From Alkalimarinus sediminis (GTDB lineage: Bacteria; Pseudomonadota; Gammaproteobacteria; Pseudomonadales; Oleiphilaceae), in assembly GCF_026427595.1 (NCBI RefSeq), contig NZ_CP101527.1, positions 1,311,001-1,375,000 on the forward strand: DNA of 64,000 bases, read 5' to 3'. A program made the translations under genes and the position numbers. Positions 1 through 6,646 of this stretch are shown here, piece after piece. Within the stretch, counting starts at the first letter, position 1; every line of letters begins with the position of its first letter. The notes below the pieces were generated by a model, which was not told the origin of the DNA, made no database searches, and saw only the letters and a program-made list of their open reading frames with translations.

Positions 1-447
1 ATTGTATTAATTGATGGTGGTAAGGGGCAGTTGGGTGTAGCTGTTGAAGTGTTCGAAAGTTTACAGTTAACGGGGATTCAACTGGTTGGCGTTGCTAAAG
101 GTGCTACCCGTAAAGCGGGTTTCGAAACCCTAATATTACCGAAGGGCGAGGGCGACCGAACGCTTAATTTATCTGCCGATTCACCTGCTTTACATTTAAT
201 TCAGCATGTAAGGGATGAGGCTCACCGCTTTGCGATTACCGGTCACCGACAGCGAAGAGATAAAGTAAGAAAAACATCTACATTAGAAAATATTGACGGA
301 ATAGGGCCCAAAAGACGACGAGAATTGCTAAAATACTTCGGTGGACTACAAGAAGTGAAGAAGGCAAGTGCCGAAGAAATCGCCAAGGTTCCTGGTATAT
401 CTAAAACTATAGCCGTCATAATTTATGACCACCTCCATTCAGATTGA
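1..447 (+). CDS. uvrC: UvrABC excinuclease subunit C, 3' part
   Basis: This is the C-terminal part of UvrC, the subunit that makes the two incisions around DNA lesions during nucleotide excision repair. The reading frame is open from base 1, so the N-terminal GIY-YIG and UVR parts lie outside the window. The visible part begins with the conserved [10 protein letters not shown] of the RNase H-like nuclease domain. It continues through [19 protein letters not shown] and ends with a helix-hairpin-helix pair ([13 protein letters not shown] and [16 protein letters not shown]). The stop at 445-447 overlaps the pgsA start. The uvrC-pgsA pair is conserved across gammaproteobacteria. Identification is secure; only the length is unknown. 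Confidence 0.96.
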   Translation: MVLIDGGKGQLGVAVEVFESLQLTGIQLVGVAKGATRKAGFETLILPKGEGDRTLNLSADSPALHLIQHVRDEAHRFAITGHRQRRDKVRKTSTLENIDGIGPKRRRELLKYFGGLQEVKKASAEEIAKVPGISKTIAVIIYDHLHSD

Positions 448-1025
448 TGAGACAAAGCAGTTTATTTATGACATTGCCTAATATGCTTACTATGTCGAGA
501 ATCGTATTAATACCGATTTTTGTCCTCGCGTTTTATTTACCCAATGAGTCTCATCGTATGGTGGCGACAGGGGTGTTCTTTCTTGCAGGTTTTACTGATT
601 GGTTAGATGGTTATATTGCAAGAAAAATGAACCAAACAACGCGTTTCGGTGCGTTTTTAGACCCCGTAGCCGATAAATTGATGGTGGCCGTGGCGCTAAC
701 GATGATCGTTGAAGATTTTAACTCTATGTGGATCACCATTCCTTCGATTATTATTATTGGTCGTGAAATTGTAATTTCTGCTCTACGAGAGTGGATGGCC
801 GAAATGGGAAAGCGGGCAAGTGTAGCTGTTTCGTATATCGGTAAAGTGAAGACAGGGGCTCAGATGTGGGCCATTTTGTTAATGCTATTTTCTCCGCCAG
901 GAGAGGTGGTCGCAAATATTGGCGTAGCGCTTTTGTATTTGGCGTCTGTGCTTACTTTATGGTCAATGTTTATATATTTGAAGGCTGCGTGGCCAGATTT
1001 GACTGAAGAAATGTATATTAAATAA
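447..1025 (+). CDS. pgsA: CDP-diacylglycerol--glycerol-3-phosphate 3-phosphatidyltransferase
   Basis: PgsA makes phosphatidylglycerol phosphate, the committed step of acidic phospholipid synthesis, in the inner membrane. The CDP-alcohol phosphatidyltransferase signature DG-x2-AR-x8-G-x3-D-x3-D is intact (DWLDGYIAR, then FGAFLDPVADK). Several hydrophobic segments follow, and the length of about 192 residues is normal. I chose the ATG at 447, whose first base overlaps the uvrC stop. A TTG at 444 and an in-frame ATG at 468 (MTLPNMLT, closest to family N-termini) are alternatives, and no strong Shine-Dalgarno decides between them. It is probably co-transcribed with uvrC. Confidence 0.95.
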   Translation: MRQSSLFMTLPNMLTMSRIVLIPIFVLAFYLPNESHRMVATGVFFLAGFTDWLDGYIARKMNQTTRFGAFLDPVADKLMVAVALTMIVEDFNSMWITIPSIIIIGREIVISALREWMAEMGKRASVAVSYIGKVKTGAQMWAILLMLFSPPGEVVANIGVALLYLASVLTLWSMFIYLKAAWPDLTEEMYIK

Positions 1026-1064
1026 CCAATATTATATTGGGTCGCATATTCTTACTTTTGACGC

Positions 1065-1092
1065 TTGACACTAACCGTTAATCAAGTAATAT
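1065..1092 (+). promoter_or_regulatory. Sigma-70 promoter of the tRNA-Gly gene
   Basis: TTGACA at 1065-1070 and TAATAT at 1087-1092 are separated by 16 bp. Mature tRNA-Gly starts 14 bases further on. These near-consensus boxes directly before a tRNA gene fit a strong stable-RNA promoter. The assignment rests on sequence only. Confidence 0.75.
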
Positions 1093-1105
1093 ATGCGCCA
1101 CTTAC

Positions 1106-1181
1106 GCGGGAATAGCTCAGTTGGTAGAGCACAACCTTGCCAAGGTTGGGGTCGCGAGTTCGAATCTCGTTTCCCGCTCCA
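1106..1181 (+). tRNA. tRNA-Gly (anticodon GCC)
   Basis: The cloverleaf is complete. The acceptor arm is GCGGGAA/TTCCCGC, and the anticodon stem CAACC/GGTTG carries loop TTGCCAA with GCC at 1139-1141. The T-arm has TTCGAAT. The discriminator T is followed by an encoded CCA at 1179-1181. It is the first of three tRNAs downstream of pgsA, the same order as glyW-cysT-leuZ in E. coli. Confidence 0.97.
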
Positions 1182-1187
1182 AATTTT

Positions 1188-1214
1188 AAAAACCCCGGCA
1201 TCGCTGGGGTTTTT
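1188..1214 (+). terminator. Rho-independent terminator after tRNA-Gly
   Basis: AAAAACCCC (1188-1196) pairs with GGGGTTTTT (1206-1214) around a 9-nt loop, leaving a U-run on the 3' arm. Its position between tRNA-Gly and tRNA-Cys suggests termination or partial read-through inside the cluster, so the Cys and Leu genes may need their own promoter. Confidence 0.75.
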
Positions 1215-1263
1215 AGTTATACTACAATCGTGTTTCGCGTAGTAGATTTAGAAGTAGCATAAA

Positions 1264-1337
1264 GGCGCGATAGCAAAGCGGTTATGCACTGGATTGCAAA
1301 TCCACGTAGGCCGGTTCGACTCCGGCTCGCGCCTCCA
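1264..1337 (+). tRNA. tRNA-Cys (anticodon GCA)
   Basis: The acceptor arm is GGCGCGA/TCGCGCC with discriminator T and encoded CCA at 1335-1337. The anticodon loop carries GCA at 1296-1298 between GGAT and ATCC. The T-loop is TTCGACT. The length of 74 nt is normal for tRNA-Cys. Confidence 0.97.
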
Positions 1338-1384
1338 CATTTTGAAGATCGAAGCTCGTTCGATTTAGTTAGTAGAAAAGTAAA

Positions 1385-1471
1385 GCCTGGGTGGTGGAAT
1401 TGGTAGACACCCGAGACTTAAAATCTCGTGTCCGTAAGGGCGTGCCGGTTCGACCCCGGCTCCAGGCACCA
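1385..1471 (+). tRNA. tRNA-Leu (anticodon TAA)
   Basis: This class II tRNA of 87 nt has a long variable arm (GTGTCCGTAAGGGCGT). The acceptor GCCTGGG pairs with CCAGGC, followed by discriminator A and encoded CCA ending at 1471. The anticodon stem CGAGA/TCTCG encloses loop CTTAAAA with TAA at 1419-1421. Confidence 0.97.
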
Positions 1472-1861
1472 TTTCTATACCTTCTCATTATTTCCCAATC
1501 TTCAACAATATCCCAACAAATTATATCGATTATCTGCGGATCTGAATTATCGCCACAAGAGCATAGTAAGTTTTCATAGTGTTCAAGTGTCATTGCTAGA
1601 ATGCTCTATATCGAAACGCTCTAACCATTGGTGCAGCGGTGTTTGGCAATATCCAAGGAAATACCAATATGGCCTTAGACAAGTGTCCTGATGGGGGGGC
1701 TCTCAATACCTTGATAAAAGCCAAAGCTATTTTCAGTAAACAATACTTTAATTGTTTACCTTTTTATTAAGCTAGCCTGTTTATTAAGTTAAATGGCCGC
1801 AAACTGATATACTTTGCTGCATCTTATTTCTCTTTTTCCGTAAATCTACTGCTATCTATTT
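1472..1861. other. 390-bp gap after tRNA-Leu with possible decayed coding remnants
   Basis: No confident gene is seen. On the minus strand a short frame from an ATG at 1593 reads an acidic peptide beginning MTLEHYENLLCSCGD and runs into the tRNA. On the plus strand about 1615-1769 a frame reads IGAAVFGNIQGNTNMALDK and onward to a stop near 1769. Both look more protein-like than random sequence. They may be leftovers of an element at the tRNA 3' end, but no integrase or direct repeat of the tRNA end was found. Confidence 0.25.
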
Positions 1862-2668
1862 ATGTTATCCGTTTTTAAGTTCAAACCATTAATAGACCAG
1901 TCAAGCGCTGACTGGATTTTTAAAGCCTATGAGTGGGCGTTGCTGCATTTTGATAAAGCAGAGTTTTTCACCCGTAGTCGATTAATACAGCCGACTAATG
2001 AATACTTCGCAGGCAATGTGAATAGCGTTCATGAGAAGGCTGAAACGGTCTATAAGCATACGTTAAATTACGCGGGGTTGGGGCACTGGCCTTTTGAGTT
2101 GCAAGCTCCTGAAGTGTATCAGTACCGACCATCCCCTCAGTTGGCGATATTTAATGAAAGTTCAGATGGCTATGTTGTACGAAACTCCACTGGATCCGCG
2201 ATTACTCGAATTGAGAGTGATGAGCCACTGTTTATAACGTATAACCCACAGCAAACATTAAAACCAGAGGACTTATCGTCTAGCTTCGCCCATCTGATGG
2301 CTCAGTACCTGGTAATTCAATCGCAATACTTGCCACCAGGCGGCCCCGATTATTTTGCCGAAGGCACAGAGCTACTGGCTATCTTTATGGGGTTTGGGGT
2401 GATGTTTGCTAATTCCGCTTATACGTTTAGAGGTGGGTGTGGAAGCTGTTACAACAGCCAATCTAATAGACAAGCTACTTTGTCTGAAAGTGAGGTTCTG
2501 TTTTCGTTGGCGCTATATTGTAAGTTGAGGAAAATTCCTACCGCAGACGCAACACGGCATTTAAAAAAACATTTGAAAGCAGGGTTTAAACAAGCGCTAA
2601 AACAGATTGAGCGACAACCAGCAAAGCTTGAAAGGCTGCAGGGCTTTAGAGAGGGTGTTTATGTCTAA
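1862..2668 (+). CDS. Conserved-looking hypothetical protein, 268 aa
   Basis: I do not recognise this family. The protein is probably cytoplasmic, with no signal peptide or membrane segment. A cysteine-containing motif GGCGSCYNSQSNRQ lies near residue 195, and the C-terminus is basic and helical (TRHLKKHLKAGFKQALKQIE). It ends inside the next gene: its stop overlaps the YgjP-like start by 8 bp, so the two are translationally coupled and probably act together or are at least co-expressed. The ATG at 1862 is the first in the frame and gives full length. The reading frame and coupling make it a real gene; the function is unknown. Confidence 0.8.
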   Translation: MLSVFKFKPLIDQSSADWIFKAYEWALLHFDKAEFFTRSRLIQPTNEYFAGNVNSVHEKAETVYKHTLNYAGLGHWPFELQAPEVYQYRPSPQLAIFNESSDGYVVRNSTGSAITRIESDEPLFITYNPQQTLKPEDLSSSFAHLMAQYLVIQSQYLPPGGPDYFAEGTELLAIFMGFGVMFANSAYTFRGGCGSCYNSQSNRQATLSESEVLFSLALYCKLRKIPTADATRHLKKHLKAGFKQALKQIERQPAKLERLQGFREGVYV

Positions 2669-3167
2669 GGCGCTTAAATATTTATCAGGCTACCCTGAGT
2701 CAATAGTAAGTCAGGCTTTGAGGCTTGTAGATGAAGATAAGTTAGGTGGCTTTCTTTTAAAGCGTTACCCTGTAACGCACGATGTAGGTACCGATAGAGC
2801 GCTCTATAACTATGTTGTTGATATCAAGAACAACTATATAAAAAAATCTCAGCCACTAAGTAAGGTGGTGTTTGATGACAAGATTAATGTGATTAACCAT
2901 GCTCTTGGGTTGCACACTTATATATCTAGGGTTCAGGGTGGTAAGCTAAAAGCCAAAAATGAAATAAGAATCGCGTCAGTATTTAAAAACACACCGGTTG
3001 AGTTTTTGAGAATGATTTCGGTACACGAGTTGGCACATTTAAAAGAAAAAGATCATAACAAGGCGTTCTATAGTCTGTGTAGACATATGGAGCCTGATTA
3101 CCATCAGTTGGAGCTAGATATGCGGCTTTATTTAACTCATCTTGATTTGGTTGGTGAGCTTTATTAA
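2661..3167 (+). CDS. YgjP-like (M48/DUF45) metallopeptidase-family protein
   Basis: The 168-residue protein carries the DUF45/YgjP zinc-binding pattern near residues 118-140: HELAHLKEKDHNKAFY, with HExxH and a third His. This is followed by the typical small C-terminal domain. YgjP relatives are annotated as M48-type metallopeptidases, and some have been linked to UTP pyrophosphatase activity; the substrate here is unknown. I start it at ATG 2661, preceded by GAGAGGG, rather than at an upstream in-frame TTG at 2607 that lies deep in the previous gene. It overlaps the upstream hypothetical gene by 8 bp. Confidence 0.82.
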   Translation: MSKALKYLSGYPESIVSQALRLVDEDKLGGFLLKRYPVTHDVGTDRALYNYVVDIKNNYIKKSQPLSKVVFDDKINVINHALGLHTYISRVQGGKLKAKNEIRIASVFKNTPVEFLRMISVHELAHLKEKDHNKAFYSLCRHMEPDYHQLELDMRLYLTHLDLVGELY

Positions 3168-3180
3168 CGGGGAATAATAT

Positions 3181-3200
3181 GGGTGCTCTGTTGAGCACCC
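3181..3200. terminator. Hairpin between convergent genes
   Basis: GGGTGCTC/GAGCACCC form a perfect 8-bp stem with a TGTT loop. It lies between the stop of the YgjP-like gene and the stop of the convergent outer membrane protein gene, so it can serve both. Only the minus strand has a weak T-rich tail. Confidence 0.55.
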
Positions 3201-3221
3201 AATAGGCTATTTATACACTGT

Positions 3222-4259
3222 TTAGCGCCATGCATAAGCAGCACCGACCCCGATACCCAGTCCGCTTCTGCTATAAAAATCAATATTTGAATCAGTTTCA
3301 CCCAAAAAACCGATGGCTAGAAGACTCCAGTTCTCTAGGTTGAATGGTTTTTGATATTTATAGAGTGCAAATAGTGATGCACGATCTGTTTTTTCTTTTT
3401 TATCAAATACAGGGTTTTCGACATCTGCTTTTAAGTGCCCAAAAGTGGCGGAGCCTGTTAATAGGTGTCGGTTTTCTCTGAAGATCATTTGTAATCTGAT
3501 AGCATATTCATCGGAGCTGTTAGCATCACCCTTGGCATTGGCTCTTGTGTAGAACACGCCTGGCTTTAGCATAAAGTTGGCACTGAGGGGGAATAGGTGG
3601 TCAACGGATATTCGCTGATAAAAGGCATCTCGATGTAACTTTGAACGGTCCAGATCTGACAAATAGGCGAGGTTAGTGCCGCTGAGCTCCGAGTCAATCT
3701 CGCTATCTGCAAAAGCGTACTGTACATCTAATAAGCTGCCAGCAACGTTTTTTAACTCAATTCGACCACCTTGAGCGGTCTCCTCAGTTTTTTCACGAAC
3801 TTTACCTGTGAGGTAAGGGTCTTTCCATGTCTCACCAATAAAAGGCAGCTCGGGAAAGTAGGCTAACGTAAGCGTCGAGTTGTCGTTAAATTGATGGCTG
3901 CCACCGAATTCGATTTGAAACTCACCTTTACCAACGTTTTCACGGCTATTACCAACGAAGAACTGAGTTTTTAGGCTTTCTAAGGTGTAATCCAAGCGAG
4001 CTAAAGGGAACGTCATCAGGCCGCTAGTCTTTTTGCCTGAGTTGTTCAGGTCTTGCGTAATGCTGTTGTCATCATCAACGTTAAATTGGGATTGTTTCTG
4101 GTTATAGCCAGCGGTTAACGCAAGGTCAGCACCCCAGCCGGGCTTTTCAGCAAGAGGGCGACTATTAGTATGTCCAGCCATCAAAATGAGGGAGGATGCG
4201 AGGGCGACTGATTTAAGAATTAAACCACTTTTTGAGCTTGATTGACGTAATAAGGACAT
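3222..4259 (-). CDS. DUF2860-like outer membrane beta-barrel protein
   Basis: The N-terminus is a signal peptide (hydrophobic stretch at about residues 14-28, SVALASSLILMAGH). The rest is rich in alternating aromatic/polar strands such as LALTAGYN, TLTLAYFPELPF and GLGIGVGAAYAWR, typical of a barrel, and the last residues are aromatic-ending as in many outer membrane proteins. Length (345 aa) and layout resemble the DUF2860 family known mainly from Vibrio-like bacteria, whose function is unknown. The gene is monocistronic, facing the YgjP-like gene, with a 355-bp gap before the divergent DJ-1 gene. The family call is moderate; outer membrane location is likely. Confidence 0.7.
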   Translation of the reverse strand: MSLLRQSSSKSGLILKSVALASSLILMAGHTNSRPLAEKPGWGADLALTAGYNQKQSQFNVDDDNSITQDLNNSGKKTSGLMTFPLARLDYTLESLKTQFFVGNSRENVGKGEFQIEFGGSHQFNDNSTLTLAYFPELPFIGETWKDPYLTGKVREKTEETAQGGRIELKNVAGSLLDVQYAFADSEIDSELSGTNLAYLSDLDRSKLHRDAFYQRISVDHLFPLSANFMLKPGVFYTRANAKGDANSSDEYAIRLQMIFRENRHLLTGSATFGHLKADVENPVFDKKEKTDRASLFALYKYQKPFNLENWSLLAIGFLGETDSNIDFYSRSGLGIGVGAAYAWR

Positions 4260-4614
4260 TGAGTATCTCGTTCGTCTAATAGTGTTGGTTTTGAGCTTGG
4301 CTTGTATTTGAGTGAGCTTAAGGGGAAGTAAGCTTACAATTATCTCTGTTGTAGAGCCAATAGTTTAAGGTTTAGATTTTATAACTCGCTAGCAACATGG
4401 GTTAAAACTGGGCTTAATCGCAAAATAGCACCTTAAAAATATAAATATTGTTTCATCTGCAAGCTGATTGCTAATTCGCTTTCCTCGCCAAACAACTACC
4501 TTTGTATCAAATATTAAAACAATTATTTTAAATTCTTCTGCATTGTTAGAAAGCTGCTAAGTGCATAGACTAGTGAGTAACAAGACTTAGCCATAACATA
4601 AAGGTAGAGACTAT
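4260..4614. other. Divergent intergenic region with a candidate promoter
   Basis: This 355-bp AT-rich region separates two divergent genes. A plus-strand sigma-70-like promoter is visible: TTGTTA at 4543-4548, 17 bp, TAGACT at 4566-4571. It lies about 43 bp before the DJ-1 family gene. I see no RNA gene or clear operator. Confidence 0.4.
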
Positions 4615-5310
4615 ATGAGCAATAAGGTTAATAAAATTCTAATGGTTTTAACGTCGCATGATCAGCTAGGTGCTAGCGGTGAAAAAACGGGTTTTTGGGT
4701 TGAAGAGTTCGCAGCCCCGTACTATGTATTCAAAGATGCTGGGGCAGAAGTTGCCGTTGCATCTGTAAAGGGTGGCCTAGCGCCTATAGATCCTAAAAGT
4801 GAGCTGCCAGACTTTCAGACAGAGTCAACAAAGCGATTTAATGAAGATAAGTCGCTACAGCAAATTATTGCCAATACGCTACCCTTGGAGATGATAGATG
4901 AGGGTGACTATGATGCAGTTTTCTATCCAGGTGGTCATGGGCCTCTCTGGGACCTCACACAAAACACAACCTCTATTGAGTTGATAGAAGGGTTTTTGAA
5001 TGCTCACAAGCCTGTATCTGCAGTATGTCACGCGACGGCGGCGTTTCTCAATGTTAAAAATAGCGATAATAGTTATATGGTTGGCGGCAAAGCGATAACA
5101 GGTTTTTCAAATGCCGAGGAAGAGGCTGTTCAACTGACAGATATTGTGCCTTTCTTGCTTGAGGATGAGTTAAAAAAACGGGGAGCTGAATATCAGTGTG
5201 TCGCAGACTGGAACCCTTTTGCGGTTCAGGATGGCTTGGTGATTACAGGTCAGAATCCTGCCTCCTCAGAATTAGTAGCAGAAAAACTGTTGCAAGCGCT
5301 ACGTAACTAG
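4615..5310 (+). CDS. DJ-1/PfpI (type 1 glutamine amidotransferase-like) family protein
   Basis: The 231-residue protein has the DJ-1/PfpI fold. It shows GEKTGFWVEEFAAPYYVF near residue 22 with the conserved acidic residue, FYPGGHGPLWDL near residue 104, and the nucleophile elbow AVCHATAAFLN near residue 138 with the reactive Cys. Related proteins (HchA-like, YDR533C-like) have glutathione-independent glyoxalase/chaperone or amidotransferase-like activities; the sequence does not decide which. A good Shine-Dalgarno (AAAGGTAGAG) precedes the ATG. It sits upstream of yqhD in the same direction. A joint role in detoxifying reactive aldehydes is plausible but inferred from neighbourhood only. Confidence 0.88.
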   Translation: MSNKVNKILMVLTSHDQLGASGEKTGFWVEEFAAPYYVFKDAGAEVAVASVKGGLAPIDPKSELPDFQTESTKRFNEDKSLQQIIANTLPLEMIDEGDYDAVFYPGGHGPLWDLTQNTTSIELIEGFLNAHKPVSAVCHATAAFLNVKNSDNSYMVGGKAITGFSNAEEEAVQLTDIVPFLLEDELKKRGAEYQCVADWNPFAVQDGLVITGQNPASSELVAEKLLQALRN

Positions 5311-5312
5311 TA

Positions 5313-5355
5313 TTTTACAAGAATAGATCTTTACAAGAATAGACCTATACAAGTA
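5313..5355 (+). repeat. Three 16-bp tandem repeats after the DJ-1 gene
   Basis: The core TTTACAAGAATAGA recurs with period 16 (ACAAG starting at 5317, 5333 and 5349, the third degenerate). The array begins 2 bp after the stop codon of the upstream gene. The unit closely resembles the 17-bp unit of the array before comEC at 33781-33897, so both may belong to one dispersed family. Confidence 0.8.
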
Positions 5356-5415
5356 AGCCAGTCCGCTATTAACGCGAGAGAATAAACACTTTCTAAAAAA
5401 GTCCGGGATATTACT

Positions 5416-6573
5416 ATGTTAAATTTCACCTTTCATAACTCTACCAGAATTCATTTTGGTGAAGGCCAGATAAAGTCAATTGCTAAAGAAATACCTGTCA
5501 CGGCTAAGGTTTTAATTACATACGGTGGCGGCTCGATTAAAAAAAATGGCGTCTACGATCAGGTCGTTGATGCATTGAAAGAGCACACGTTCTTTGAGTT
5601 CTCTGGCATAGAGCCCAACCCGAATTATGACACACTGATAAAAGCACTGGATTTGATCAACGAGCATAACATAGATTATCTACTCGCAGTGGGTGGTGGG
5701 TCTGTCGTCGATGGCACTAAATTTATTGCTGCTGCAGCGCTGTATGAAGGTGGGGACCCATGGAATATCGTCGCAAAACAAGCAAAAATTTCTAAAGCTC
5801 TACCTATCGGAGCTGTGTTGACGTTGCCTGCTACCGGCTCTGAAACAAACACCGGTGCAGTCGTAACCCGCGATGGTAATAAACTGCCTTTTGGTAATCC
5901 TTTAGTGAGGCCGCTTTTTGCAGTGCTTGATCCGGCGGTGACTTTATCGCTGTCTGATCGTCAAATCAGTAATGGTGTTGTTGATGCGTTTGTTCATACC
6001 ATGGAGCAATATCTGACATATTCTGTTGACGGTAAAGTTCAAGACCGTATCTCTGAAGGCTTATTGCTGACCTTGATAGAAGAGGGGCCAAAAGCACTTT
6101 CTGATGAAAGCAGAAACAACTTGGATGTCCGCGCTAATATTATGTGGTCGGCAACTCTCGCACTTAACGGGTTAATAGGAGCGGGTGTTCCTCAAGATTG
6201 GGCTACTCATATGATTGGGCATGAATTAACCGGTGGTTATGGTATTGATCATGCGAGAACGCTCTCTATCGTTCTGCCCGCTGTAATGAAAGTATGCCGT
6301 GAAGCCAAGAGAGAAAAATTACTTCAGTATGCTGAAAGAGTATGGGGTATTCAGGAGGGAGATGAAGATCAGCGTATCGATAACGCTATTGAGAAAACTG
6401 AAGATTTCTTCCGCCAGATGGGGGTGCCTGTCCGTCTATCTGATGTTGACTTAGGTGTGTCTGATATCGACTCTATTATTACCAAGCTCGAAGAGCATGG
6501 CATGGTGAAGCTGGGTGAGAATCGCGACGTTACACCTGATGTGAGCCGCAGTATTCTTAACGCAGCTCTTTAG
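5416..6573 (+). CDS. yqhD: NADPH-dependent iron-containing alcohol dehydrogenase / aldehyde reductase
   Basis: This group III metal-dependent alcohol dehydrogenase is co-linear with E. coli YqhD over its whole length (385 versus 387 aa). YqhD reduces many short-chain and lipid-peroxidation aldehydes with NADPH. Visible features are the dinucleotide-binding LLAVGGGSVVDGTKFIAAAA near residue 90, and the metal-binding Asp and His in NGVVDAFVHTMEQY near 190. Two further His are in DWATHMIGHELTGGYGIDHA near 265-280. The conserved C-terminal half includes LLQYAERVW. The start is the first ATG, with only a weak upstream GGGAT. The transcript probably ends at the hairpin at 6588-6624. Confidence 0.95.
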   Translation: MLNFTFHNSTRIHFGEGQIKSIAKEIPVTAKVLITYGGGSIKKNGVYDQVVDALKEHTFFEFSGIEPNPNYDTLIKALDLINEHNIDYLLAVGGGSVVDGTKFIAAAALYEGGDPWNIVAKQAKISKALPIGAVLTLPATGSETNTGAVVTRDGNKLPFGNPLVRPLFAVLDPAVTLSLSDRQISNGVVDAFVHTMEQYLTYSVDGKVQDRISEGLLLTLIEEGPKALSDESRNNLDVRANIMWSATLALNGLIGAGVPQDWATHMIGHELTGGYGIDHARTLSIVLPAVMKVCREAKREKLLQYAERVWGIQEGDEDQRIDNAIEKTEDFFRQMGVPVRLSDVDLGVSDIDSIITKLEEHGMVKLGENRDVTPDVSRSILNAAL

Positions 6574-6587
6574 GATAAGAGCGCTAT

Positions 6588-6624
6588 GCACCGACTGAGA
6601 AGCGTGTATCTTGCCGGTCGGTGC
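6588..6624. terminator. Hairpin between convergent yqhD and the hybrid kinase
   Basis: GCACCGAC (6588-6595) pairs with GTCGGTGC (6617-6624) around a 21-nt loop. It lies between two convergent stops. There is no strong T-tract on either side, so termination is inferred from position. Confidence 0.4.
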
Positions 6625-6646
6625 GTAATAAGCAACCTTAATTTAA

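Noticed and set aside
1391-1579. Frames across tRNA-Leu on both strands
   Set aside because: They mainly translate the tRNA gene itself; only the non-tRNA parts are mentioned as possible remnants.
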